From NCBI GenBank assembly GCA_030621805.1, contig JAUXGY010000053.1, positions 1-8,936 on the forward strand: 8,936 nucleotides of DNA, given 5' to 3'. The stretch comes from Kiritimatiellales bacterium. GTDB taxonomy: Bacteria > Verrucomicrobiota > Kiritimatiellia > Kiritimatiellales > Pontiellaceae. Shown piece by piece: positions 1 through 6,724 of this stretch. The notes under the pieces were generated by a model, which saw nothing but the letters and a program-made list of their open reading frames with translations, had not been told where the DNA came from and ran no database searches. The first letter of the stretch is position 1; each line of letters opens with the position of its first letter. The position numbers and the translations under genes were made by a program.

Positions 1-38
1 CTGTCGGACTCCGGTATCTTTGCACTGATGGTCTTCAT
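1..38 (-). CDS. Start of an unidentified gene, cut by window edge (possible ribbon-helix-helix protein)
   Basis: An ATG at 38-36 begins an open frame running off the left edge; only about 12 residues are visible, MKTISAKIPESD. The start is supported by a strong Shine-Dalgarno AAAGGAG at 49-43, four bases upstream. A short MKTISxKIP opening is common at the first beta strand of ribbon-helix-helix DNA-binding proteins such as type II antitoxins, but twelve residues cannot establish this. The inverted repeat just upstream (50-68) would fit self-regulation. The gene lies downstream of, and in a different frame from, the decayed cysteine desulfurase. The start is fairly safe; the family is a guess. 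Confidence 0.45.
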   Translation of the reverse strand, partial: MKTISAKIPESD

Positions 39-49
39 GGCTCTCCTTT

Positions 50-68
50 GGTATACACAGCACATACC
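50..68 (-). promoter_or_regulatory. 19-base inverted repeat upstream of the edge gene, possible operator
   Basis: On the minus strand the sequence is GGTAT, nine bases, then ATACC, so the 5-base arms are perfectly complementary. It ends right before the ribosome binding site of the gene starting at 38. A TATGTG segment inside it could act as a -10 element, with TTTCCA 17 bases upstream as a weak -35. A repeat placed here could bind a repressor that blocks transcription. The arms are short and chance is a real alternative. Confidence 0.25.
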
Positions 69-153
69 GCCCGCCGGAAACAGTGGAAATTCTAAGTTCG
101 ACAGGATCGGACCCAACGAGCAAGAAAAACGCCCCCTCCCCTGCCCCACAATG

Positions 154-396
154 TAACGACTTGATTCTGCTTCGGATGGTAGTCCAGTCCGGTTCCGTAG
201 TCGAATGGCACCAAGAAAGACGAATGGCTGACTGAACTCGGTCTTCGGGGAATCCCATAGCGCTTAGGACATGGCTGGGTTCGTAGCTTTGAGATGTGCT
301 GGCGGAACCGTTTGAGATGGCAACGACGCCCTTTAGTGCGAGCATGACCACTTCGGAATTTAGCCCGTTGAATGAAAGGTTGATGGCTTGCGGGCC
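154..396 (-). pseudogene. Relic of a cysteine desulfurase gene (C-terminal fragment, catalytic Cys replaced by Ser)
   Basis: Reading the minus strand with codon first bases at multiples of three gives a clear C-terminal segment of a class V PLP-dependent cysteine desulfurase. It contains INLSFNGLNSEVVMLALKG, then ISNGSASTSQSYEPSHVLSAMG, then a segment AIRLSWCH and an end near RIKSL. In active NifS/IscS/DndA enzymes the active-site loop reads SGSACTS-like with a catalytic cysteine; here that codon (300-298) is AGC, serine. The SWCH segment recalls the DndA branch (DNA phosphorothioation), but this is from memory. The PLP lysine region and the rest of the N-terminal part are missing, since argS ends only 91 bases upstream. 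The frame has no stop from 486 to the window edge, so the normal terminator is also lost. No ribosome binding site is seen. The rest of 39-486 holds no other gene I can support. Confidence 0.65.
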
Positions 397-486
397 GGAT
401 AGGGAAGCACATGCCTTTGACCAAGGAGAACCCCACGGGGAATCCAAATCTCTGTGATCTCTAGCGCAGCGGGTGGTAAAAACGTT

Positions 487-2214
487 TTAGATCCGCTCGG
501 GGGTTTCGATTCCTAGTAGGTCGAGGCCTTGGCGGAGGGTGGCGGCAGTGGCGCGGCAGAGGCGGATGCGGCTTTCGCGGATGCCTTCGTCGGCTTTGAG
601 GAAGGGCACGTTTTGATAAAAGCTACTGTAGATCTGTGCAAGGTCGTAGAGGTAGTCGGCAAGAATGTTGGGCCGGTAGTTTTCGGCGGCGGCGCGGATG
701 GCGGCGGGGAAGCGGGACAGCTTGATGGCGATGCGTCGCTCCAGTTCGTGCTCGATAGTGATGGGATAGTCGTCGAGATCGGTGCCGGAGAATTGCGCGG
801 AATATTTATCGGAGACGGAGGAGATCCGGGCGTAAGCATATTGGAGATAGGGCGCGGAGTTGCCTTCCATATTGAGTGCTTTTTCCCAGGTGAAGGTCAC
901 GAGACTTTGGGGATTTTGGCTGAGGTCGGTGTATTTGATGGCACCGATCCCGATGGCGCGCGCGAGTTCTTTTTGCTGGTCTTCGGGCATGTCGGGGCTG
1001 CTGGATTTTACCATTTCCAGCGCGCGGGCTTCGGCTTCATCAAGTAACGCGGCGAGTTTGATGACGTTCCCCTCGCGGGTGGAGAAGGTGGCTTCGGGCA
1101 GACGCATGAGCCCAAACCAGACATGGACGAGGTTGGCCTCCATGCCGAGTTTTTTGGCGATGGTGAAGAATTGCTTAAAGTGTAGCTGCTGGCGTTCGTC
1201 GGTGACGTAGATGATGCGGTCGGGGCTAAACTCTTCGATACGGGATTCGACGGTGGCGAGGTCGGTGGTGGCATAGTTGTAACCGCCGTCGCTCTTGCGC
1301 ACGATGCAAACGGGCATGCCGTCTTCTTCAAGGTCAACGATCAATGCTCCGTCGCTTTCCACAGCAAGCCCCCTGCCCTCCAGAGTTTTGATCATTTTCG
1401 GGAGCTGGTCGTTGTAGAAACTTTCGCCGCGATAGAGGTCGAACTTGACGCCGAGGCGGTTGTAGATGGTGTCGAACTCCTGGATAGAGAGTTCGATGAA
1501 TTGTTTCCAGAGTGCGCGGTTTTCTCCGTCGCCCTGCTGGAGCTTAACGAGCTCGGCTTTGGCTTCGTCGCGCCATGAGGGATCTTCTTTCGATTTGTTA
1601 TAGCTTGCGATGTAGACGCGCTCGAGCTCTTCGACCGGCGCCTTGGCCAGCGCCTCTTTGTCGGCGAAGCTGCGGAAGCCAACCATCATCAATCCAAACT
1701 GGGTGCCCCAGTCGCCGAGGTGGTTATCGGCAATGACGTGGTAACCAAGAAAACGGTAGAGCCGGTCGATGGCGTTTCCGATCACGGTGGAGCGGATGTG
1801 GCCGATGTGCATGGGCTTGGCGACGTTGGGGCTGGAATAGTCAATGACGACAGCTTTCCCCTGCCCCGCTTGCTCCACGCCGAGATGCGGGTCATTTTCC
1901 AGAGATTGGATATGTTCGGCCAGTGCGGCGTTAGAGAGGAAAAAGTTAATGAAGCCGGGTCCGGCGATTTCGATCTTTTCAACAAAATCAGGGAGCACGG
2001 CGGCATCGGCGAACTCCTGCGCAATTTGACGGGGGGCTTTTTTGAGCACCTTGGCCAGCTCCATGGCGGCGTTGCATTGGTAGTCGCCGAACGTTTCATT
2101 TTGGGTGGGTGAAACGCCGAGCTTGATGCCAGATTTTTCGAGCTCGAAAATGGACTGCATGGTTTCGATGGTCCAGATGGATAGGCGTTCTTCAAAGGGG
2201 GCAAATTCACGCAT
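487..2214 (-). CDS. argS: Arginyl-tRNA synthetase
   Basis: Class I aminoacyl-tRNA synthetase that charges tRNA-Arg with arginine using ATP in the cytoplasm. The product is 575 residues, close to the 577 of E. coli ArgRS. The N-terminal Add1 domain is seen as ETFGDYQCNAAM and AGPGFINFFL. The class I signature HIGH is at residues 136-139 within DYSSPNVAKPMHIGHIRST, followed by DNHLGDWGTQFG. The KMSKS equivalent is the degenerate STREG (378-382), as is usual for ArgRS. The C-terminal DALR anticodon-binding domain starts near SAPYLQYAYARI, and the protein ends LLGIETPERI. I chose the ATG at 2214 over the in-frame ATG at 2268: it has a GGAGAG ribosome binding site seven bases upstream, gives the normal family length, and the upstream ATG would overlap a plausible promoter. 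The gene follows tRNA-Arg on the same strand after 302 bases and probably has its own promoter. Confidence 0.97.
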   Translation of the reverse strand: MREFAPFEERLSIWTIETMQSIFELEKSGIKLGVSPTQNETFGDYQCNAAMELAKVLKKAPRQIAQEFADAAVLPDFVEKIEIAGPGFINFFLSNAALAEHIQSLENDPHLGVEQAGQGKAVVIDYSSPNVAKPMHIGHIRSTVIGNAIDRLYRFLGYHVIADNHLGDWGTQFGLMMVGFRSFADKEALAKAPVEELERVYIASYNKSKEDPSWRDEAKAELVKLQQGDGENRALWKQFIELSIQEFDTIYNRLGVKFDLYRGESFYNDQLPKMIKTLEGRGLAVESDGALIVDLEEDGMPVCIVRKSDGGYNYATTDLATVESRIEEFSPDRIIYVTDERQQLHFKQFFTIAKKLGMEANLVHVWFGLMRLPEATFSTREGNVIKLAALLDEAEARALEMVKSSSPDMPEDQQKELARAIGIGAIKYTDLSQNPQSLVTFTWEKALNMEGNSAPYLQYAYARISSVSDKYSAQFSGTDLDDYPITIEHELERRIAIKLSRFPAAIRAAAENYRPNILADYLYDLAQIYSSFYQNVPFLKADEGIRESRIRLCRATAATLRQGLDLLGIETPERI

Positions 2215-2239
2215 GGGTTTCTCTCCGTAAAAGGGGCGA

Positions 2240-2268
2240 AGAGTATTTCCAACCGGGGGAAAAATCAA
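2240..2268 (-). promoter_or_regulatory. Candidate sigma-70-type promoter for argS
   Basis: On the minus strand TTGATT (2268-2263) is followed after 17 bases by TACTCT (2245-2240). The -35 matches TTGACA at four of six bases and the -10 matches TATAAT at three of six. The spacing is ideal. Transcription would begin about 2233, leaving a leader of about 20 bases before the ATG at 2214. No other site in the intergenic region looked better, but the match is weak. Confidence 0.4.
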
Positions 2269-2404
2269 TCTCCAAAAAACCAGTTAAACCGTGAATGTAC
2301 CTAGCGCGATGCGGCGCAACCCAAACAGGATCAAATAGGCATCATAATTTTTCTGTCCAAATGTATGGAAACAATTATTTTGCCTGCTTCGTGACGTATT
2401 TTTT

Positions 2405-2425
2405 AATGGCGCCTCGGACAGGATT
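2405..2425 (-). repeat. 21-base direct copy of the tRNA-Arg 3' end
   Basis: These 21 bases are identical to 2515-2535, which is the last 19 bases of tRNA-Arg including CCA plus two flanking bases. On the minus strand the copy reads AATCCTGTCCGAGGCGCCA then TT. The upstream half of the T arm is absent, so it is not a second tRNA. Repeats of a tRNA 3' end are the usual product of site-specific integration by tyrosine recombinases, so this may be an attachment-site remnant. Alternatively it is part of a dispersed tRNA-derived repeat. Confidence 0.7.
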
Positions 2426-2514
2426 GCCTCTCACTGTGTTCGTTGCTTTCGTTCCTCAAGCCTCGCTGCGCGTCAAACCTAAGGTTCTCACCCTGTCGTA
2501 TCACATTTTTTAAA

Positions 2515-2535
2515 AATGGCGCCTCGGACAGGATT
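2515..2535 (-). repeat. tRNA-Arg 3'-end member of the 21-base direct repeat
   Basis: This is the original copy, lying within the functional tRNA-Arg gene (3' T-arm strand, acceptor strand, discriminator and CCA). Its partner is at 2405-2425, offset by 110 bases in the same orientation. Identity stops sharply on both sides (2514 A versus 2404 T; 2536 C versus 2426 G). Confidence 0.7.
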
Positions 2536-2593
2536 CGAACCTGTGACCCTCGGATTCGAAATCCGATGCTCTATCCAGCTGAGCTACCGAGGC
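2517..2593 (-). tRNA. tRNA-Arg, anticodon UCG
   Basis: A complete 77-base cloverleaf including an encoded CCA. The acceptor stem GCCTCGG pairs with CCGAGGC. The D arm has GCTC/GAGC around the loop AGCTGGATA. The anticodon stem TCGGA/TCCGA encloses TTTCGAA, giving anticodon TCG. The variable loop is GGGTC, and the T stem ACAGG/CCTGT encloses TTCGAAT. The discriminator is G73. Residue A20 in the D loop and C35 in the anticodon are known arginine identity elements in E. coli, and both are present. The tRNA would read CGA and other CGN codons. It starts 21 bases after the clpC stop codon with no clear terminator between (only a run of T and no GC stem), so it may be cut from the clpC transcript. 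argS, its cognate synthetase, is next downstream. Confidence 0.97.
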
Positions 2594-2614
2594 CTCTTAA
2601 AAAAAAGGACTCTG

Positions 2615-5116
2615 TTATTCCGTTGAGGTTTCTTCGGGTGCGGCAACCGGTTCGCCTTTGAAGGTTAGCTTTTCCTTGTTGGCCCTCACCGTGATGAGCG
2701 AGTCGTTCTTGATTTCACCCCGCAGGATGGCTTCGGCGAGGGGGTCTTCGAGGTAGCGCTCGATGGTGCGGCGCAGCTGCCGTGCGCCGTAGGCTTTGTC
2801 GTAGCCTTTTTCCAAGAGGAAATTGCGGGCGGGCTTGGTGATCTTGAGCTCGATGTTACGACTCAGCACACGGTTCTTTATGTTGGCCAGCTCCAGATCA
2901 ATGATGGTTTCGAGATCAACCTTGGTGAGTTCGCGGAAGACAATCATATCGTCGAGGCGGTTGAGCAACTCGGGACGGAAGGTTTTCTTTGCGATGCCTT
3001 CCATGAGTTCTTTAAGCTTTTTATAGTCGACCTCTTCGTTAGAAGGGGCAAAGCCAAGCGAGCCGGCTTTTTTGACTTCCTGGGCACCGAGGTTGGAGGT
3101 CATGATGACAACGGTATTGCGGAAGTCGACGCTACGACCTAGGCTATCGGTGAGACGGCCTTCCTCCATAATTTGTAGCAACATGTGCATGACGTCGGGG
3201 TGGGCCTTTTCGACTTCGTCGAAGAGCACGACGGAATAGGGACGGCGGCGTACCCGTTCGGTAAGCTGTCCGCCCTCTTCGTGACCGACGTAGCCGGGGG
3301 GCGACCCGACGAGGCGAGAGGCGTTAAATTTTTCCATGTATTCGGACATATCGATCTGAATGAGCGATTCGGGGTCGTCGAACATGAATTCGGCCAGCGT
3401 CTTGGCGAGCAGGGTTTTTCCAACGCCGGTGGGACCCAGAAAGATGAATGATCCGATGGGCCGCTTGGGATCCTTAAGGTCGGCGCGGGAACGGCGCAGG
3501 GCTCGAGCAAGTGCGCCAACGGCTTTCTGCTGACCGACCACCTGTTCGCCGACAACTTCCTCGATGCGGAGCAGGCGTTCCATTTCCTTTTCGCCCATTT
3601 TCATGAGCGGTATACCGGTCCATTTTGCGACGATCACCATGATGTCTTCGTCGGTGACGACGGTTTTATTTTCATCGCGCTGTTTTCGCCAGTGGTCGAG
3701 GAGGGCGTCAAGCTTCTCCTTGGTTTGGCGCTCTTGATCGCGGTAGCCAGCGGCATCTTCGAACTTTTGTTCGTGAATGGCGTCGTTTTTATTTTTCTCG
3801 AAGCCGAGGATTTCTTCTTCGAGCATCTTGAGTTCAGGCGGACGGCTCATGCTGCCAATACGCGCGCGCGCGCCCGCTTCGTCGATGAGGTCGATGGCTT
3901 TGTCGGGCAAGAAGCGCTCGGGGAGATAGCGGGCGGAATATTCGACGGCAGCCTTGAGGGCCTTGTCGGTAAATTGGGCATGGTGGTGCTCTTCATATTT
4001 TCCGCGCAGACCCCGCAGGATTTCGACGGCATCCTCAACGGAGGGCTCCTTGACCTTCACCACTTGGAAGCGGCGTTCGAGGGCGGCATCCTTTTCGATG
4101 GATTTCCGATATTCCTTGAGGGTGGTTGCACCGATGCACTGAAGCTCGCCGCGTGAGAGGGCGGGCTTGATGATGTTGGCGGCATCCATGGTGCCTTCGG
4201 CAGAACCCGCACCGACGATGGTGTGCAGTTCGTCGAGGAAGAGAATAATATTTTTCTCCTTGCGGATCTCGTCCATGACGGCCTTGATGCGCTCCTCGAA
4301 CTGGCCACGGTATTTAGTACCTGCCACCATAAGGGCGAGGTCGAGCGTGACGACTTTTTTATCGATCAGCAGATCGGGTACGGAACCGTCGTTAATATTC
4401 TGCGCCAAGCCTTCGGCGATAGCGGTCTTGCCGACTCCGGCCTCGCCGAGCAGGACAGGGTTGTTTTTGGTGCGGCGGCAGAGAATTTGGATTACGCGTT
4501 CGATTTCGTCTTTGCGGCCAATGACGGGATCCAACGAGCCTTCCTTGGCAAGTTTAGTGAGGTCGCGGCCAAAGGTGTTGAGTGCGGGGGTTTTCGATTT
4601 TCCCTTTCCGCGTGGCAGGGGTGCGCCCATGGAAGGGGGTTCTGGTTCGTCATCAAACTCGCCTTCGGCTTCGGGATCGTACTCGGGATCGAGGGTCTTC
4701 ATGATTTCGTAGCGGGTTTCGTCGAGATCGATGCCGAGGTTTTCGAGGACGCGGGCGGCGATCCCCTCCCCTTCGCGAAGAAGGCCTAGCAGGATGTGTT
4801 CGGTGCCTACATAGCTGTGACCAAGTCCGCGGGCTTCACTGGCGGATAGCGCTAATACTTTTTTTGCGCGCGGTGTGAACGGGATGTTTCCGATGGTTTT
4901 GGTTTCGGGGCCAGTACCGACCGCTTTCTCCACTTCCATCCGAACGGAGGCCAGGTCGATTCCCAAGGATTGTAGCGCATTAACAGCAACGCCGTGGCCG
5001 AGAGCGACTAACCCCAAGAGGAGATGTTCGGTTCCGACATATCCATGATTGAAGCGGTCGGCCTCTTTGCGCGCCAGCTGCAATACTTGCTGAGCCCGTG
5101 GTGTAAAATTGTCCAT
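2615..5116 (-). CDS. clpC: ATP-dependent Clp protease ATP-binding subunit ClpC
   Basis: Hsp100/AAA+ unfoldase that threads protein substrates into ClpP. The 833 residues show the full ClpC layout. Two Clp N repeats span about 1-145, with YVGTEHLLLGL and YVGTEHILLGL; in Firmicutes this domain binds phosphoarginine. An acidic, proline-rich linker follows (about 145-180). The first AAA+ module has Walker A GEAGVGKT (224-231) and Walker B LFLDE (292-296). A middle segment with a UVR-like stretch (about 441-470) distinguishes ClpC from ClpB and is the docking place for McsA-type adaptors. The second module has Walker A GPTGVGKT (561-568) and Walker B VVLFDE (629-634). The loop tripeptide LGF at 687-689 matches the ClpP-binding motif, so this is a protease partner rather than a disaggregase. 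No ClpP gene is in the window. The start at 5116 gives the classic opening MDNFTPRAQQVLQLARKEA and has a GGGAAG ribosome binding site. The gene lies 26 bases after mcsB. Confidence 0.97.
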   Translation of the reverse strand: MDNFTPRAQQVLQLARKEADRFNHGYVGTEHLLLGLVALGHGVAVNALQSLGIDLASVRMEVEKAVGTGPETKTIGNIPFTPRAKKVLALSASEARGLGHSYVGTEHILLGLLREGEGIAARVLENLGIDLDETRYEIMKTLDPEYDPEAEGEFDDEPEPPSMGAPLPRGKGKSKTPALNTFGRDLTKLAKEGSLDPVIGRKDEIERVIQILCRRTKNNPVLLGEAGVGKTAIAEGLAQNINDGSVPDLLIDKKVVTLDLALMVAGTKYRGQFEERIKAVMDEIRKEKNIILFLDELHTIVGAGSAEGTMDAANIIKPALSRGELQCIGATTLKEYRKSIEKDAALERRFQVVKVKEPSVEDAVEILRGLRGKYEEHHHAQFTDKALKAAVEYSARYLPERFLPDKAIDLIDEAGARARIGSMSRPPELKMLEEEILGFEKNKNDAIHEQKFEDAAGYRDQERQTKEKLDALLDHWRKQRDENKTVVTDEDIMVIVAKWTGIPLMKMGEKEMERLLRIEEVVGEQVVGQQKAVGALARALRRSRADLKDPKRPIGSFIFLGPTGVGKTLLAKTLAEFMFDDPESLIQIDMSEYMEKFNASRLVGSPPGYVGHEEGGQLTERVRRRPYSVVLFDEVEKAHPDVMHMLLQIMEEGRLTDSLGRSVDFRNTVVIMTSNLGAQEVKKAGSLGFAPSNEEVDYKKLKELMEGIAKKTFRPELLNRLDDMIVFRELTKVDLETIIDLELANIKNRVLSRNIELKITKPARNFLLEKGYDKAYGARQLRRTIERYLEDPLAEAILRGEIKNDSLITVRANKEKLTFKGEPVAAPEETSTE

Positions 5117-5142
5117 AGTTCTTCCCTTTGCGTGCGGTGAAT

Positions 5143-6207
5143 TTAATCCAAATCGTTGTTTTTAGTGCGGTCTTCCATGAAATTGCGCAACATTTCAGCA
5201 CGCACAATATCCCGGTCGTCTGGTTCGAGGGTTTTGTTGTTTACCTTTTGGAGATGGGCGGGTTGGATGGCAATGAAAAGCATATCAATCTCTCGTTGCG
5301 AAAATTGATCGACCATGCCGAGGTCCAATCCCAACCGAAGTGTTGACAGCAGGTTCAACGCCTCTGCACTGGTCATCAGTCGTGCATTGGAGAGAATGCC
5401 TCTTGCGCGGGCCACTAGGTCCTCGATGGTCGGCGCCCGATCATTCATTAGGCGCAGTCGTGCGTTATTTTCGTGATCGATGAGCTCGCATACAATCTGT
5501 TCCAAATGCGCGATGATTTCGTCCTCGCGCCGCCCCATGGTGATTTGGTTGGAGATCTGGAACATGTTGCCGGCGGCTTCGGTACCCTCGCCCCACATGC
5601 CGCGCACGGCGAGTCCGATTTTTGAAATTCCATTGATGACTGGATCCATTTCCTCCATGAAAACCAGACCGGGAAGGTGCAGCATTACTGAGGCGCGCAT
5701 ACCCGTTCCCACGTTAGATGGGCACGAGGTGAGGTAGCCCAGCTTCGGAGAAAAAGCATAGGTGAGATTGGATTCGAGTTGGTCATCGATTTGATCAGCA
5801 TCTTTCCATGCCGCCATGAGGTTCAATCCGGGCTGGAGCGATTGAATGCGAATATGGTCTTCTTCGTTTACCATGACCGATAGGGATTCATCGGGCGAAA
5901 CAAACACACCGCAACCCACATCCTTTCGAGCCAAGTCCTGACTGATAAGATGCCGCTCAAAAAGGATCTCCTTATCGAGATCGCTGGCCTCCCCCATCCC
6001 CAACTGAATGAAAGGAGTTTTTATGGATTCAAAAATCTCCACGGTTCTATCCCAAATCGTGCATTTTTCCTCTTCGCTGGCCCATCCCGGAAAGGTGTAT
6101 TTTTCCACGTTACGAGCCAAACGGATCCGGCTACTAATGGCCGGGCCTTCACCCAATCCCGTCGAAATCCAGCTGCCGTGGCGGCGCACCATATCGTCAA
6201 GCGTCAT
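5143..6207 (-). CDS. mcsB: Protein arginine kinase McsB
   Basis: Phosphagen-kinase-fold enzyme that transfers phosphate from ATP to arginine side chains of proteins; phosphoarginine marks them for ClpC-ClpP. The 354 residues match the family length. The ATP-binding signature SSRIRLARN is at 25-33, the conserved NEEDH at 114-118, and the catalytic-loop cysteine C162 lies in TSCPSNVGTGMRASVM, which is diagnostic of the guanidino-kinase fold. The C-terminal RDIVRA (332-337) matches the RDxxRA phosphoarginine-binding allosteric motif known from Geobacillus McsB, and marks this as McsB rather than creatine or arginine kinase. The start at 6207 has a near-perfect AAGGAGGG ribosome binding site five bases upstream. 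It overlaps the end of mcsA by 11 bases, suggesting translational coupling. All key residues I know of are present, so it should be active. Confidence 0.95.
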   Translation of the reverse strand: MTLDDMVRRHGSWISTGLGEGPAISSRIRLARNVEKYTFPGWASEEEKCTIWDRTVEIFESIKTPFIQLGMGEASDLDKEILFERHLISQDLARKDVGCGVFVSPDESLSVMVNEEDHIRIQSLQPGLNLMAAWKDADQIDDQLESNLTYAFSPKLGYLTSCPSNVGTGMRASVMLHLPGLVFMEEMDPVINGISKIGLAVRGMWGEGTEAAGNMFQISNQITMGRREDEIIAHLEQIVCELIDHENNARLRLMNDRAPTIEDLVARARGILSNARLMTSAEALNLLSTLRLGLDLGMVDQFSQREIDMLFIAIQPAHLQKVNNKTLEPDDRDIVRAEMLRNFMEDRTKNNDLD

Positions 6208-6724
6208 GGGAACCCTCCTTTACGGATGCATGAACCGACGTCCGAAGGGCCTTGATCTTGTCGCGCAAGTTGGCGGCCATCTCGTACTGCTCCTTGGCAA
6301 TGGCAACTTCTATATCTTTTTGCAAGGCAGCGATCTGGGCGGTGATACGGGCTGTATTTCCCTGCCGGGCGGGTATTTTCCCAACATGCTGAGCACTGTG
6401 GTGCATGGCCTTGGTGAGTGCGTTAAGTTCGCCCATGAAGGCGTTATAGCATTCGGGGCATCCTAAACGCGCCCGCTTTTTAAACTCAGCGCGGGTCATC
6501 TGGCAACGGCTGCAGGAAAGATCGAACTCCGTTCCAATTGATGGGTTTAGTGCGGGTTGTGCGCCTAAACCAAGCAACACATCGGTGATGGAGATCGGGG
6601 AGTTTAAATCGATTCCGCTCTCCAATGCGCACTCCTGACACAAGTTTAATTTTTTAACGTTTCCATCGATCACCTGTGTGAGATGAATTGTCGCATCTTT
6701 CTTATGGCAGCATTCACAGTTCAT
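6197..6724 (-). CDS. mcsA: McsA, zinc-binding UVR-domain activator of McsB
   Basis: Adaptor that activates the McsB kinase and links it to ClpC. The 175-residue protein has four CxxC pairs, C3/C6, C29/C32, C71/C74 and C89/C92, fitting two or more zinc-binding units. A C-terminal UVR domain spans about 131-160 (IAALQKDIEVAIAKEQYEMA then ANLRDKIKAL). The opening MNCECCHKKDATIHLTQVIDG corresponds to the normal McsA N terminus, so I set the start at 6724 and not at the in-frame codon at 6814, which would add 30 basic, non-homologous residues. The ribosome binding site is weak (ACGGGAA). The 102 bases up to ilvE hold only a weak promoter candidate, TTTACA (6786-6781), 17 bases, TACCCT (6763-6758). 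I saw no CtsR operator or CIRCE element. This is the first gene of the mcsA-mcsB-clpC operon; no ctsR precedes it. Confidence 0.93.
   Translation of the reverse strand: MNCECCHKKDATIHLTQVIDGNVKKLNLCQECALESGIDLNSPISITDVLLGLGAQPALNPSIGTEFDLSCSRCQMTRAEFKKRARLGCPECYNAFMGELNALTKAMHHSAQHVGKIPARQGNTARITAQIAALQKDIEVAIAKEQYEMAANLRDKIKALRTSVHASVKEGSHDA

Larger units (their letters stand above)
2215..2516. other. 302-base intergenic region between tRNA-Arg and argS
   Basis: No gene is supported here. Reading toward argS on the minus strand it holds an AT-rich perfect inverted repeat at 2518-2504 that overlaps the tRNA CCA end, an 11-base palindrome AACCT-T-AGGTT (2486-2476), a tract rich in GAACGAA/GCAACGAA-like words (about 2456-2427), the copy of the tRNA 3' end (2425-2405), about 135 bases with nothing recognisable, and a candidate argS promoter. 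The AT-rich repeat has a one-base centre and no GC stem, so it is not a convincing terminator. A short minus-strand frame through the purine-rich tract stops inside the tRNA-end copy and looks non-genic. Confidence 0.6.

Noticed and set aside
92..436. 114-codon minus-strand open frame
   Set aside because: Its translation resembles no protein, while the neighbouring frame over the same bases gives a clear cysteine desulfurase C terminus; this is a shadow frame.
431..440. CCCCACGGGG near-palindrome downstream of argS as terminator
   Set aside because: The loop would be two bases and no T run follows on the minus strand.
529..1047. 172-codon plus-strand frame opposite argS
   Set aside because: Glycine-rich antisense shadow of argS without initiation signals.
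2215..2268. Upstream in-frame ATG at 2268 for argS
   Set aside because: It would add 18 residues not found in ArgRS, has no ribosome binding site and overlaps the likely promoter; the ATG at 2214 has GGAGAG and fits family length.
2504..2518. AT-rich perfect inverted repeat just after tRNA-Arg as terminator
   Set aside because: The stem is almost pure A/T with a one-base centre and overlaps the tRNA CCA end, so it is not a credible intrinsic terminator.
2443..2661. Plus-strand 72-codon frame with SDRIRTCDPRIRNPMLYPAE
   Set aside because: This is the tRNA-Arg gene translated on its opposite strand, a well-known spurious protein in databases.
4223..4789. 188-codon plus-strand frame opposite clpC
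   Set aside because: Mirror of a well-conserved gene on the other strand; no ribosome binding site or recognisable domain.
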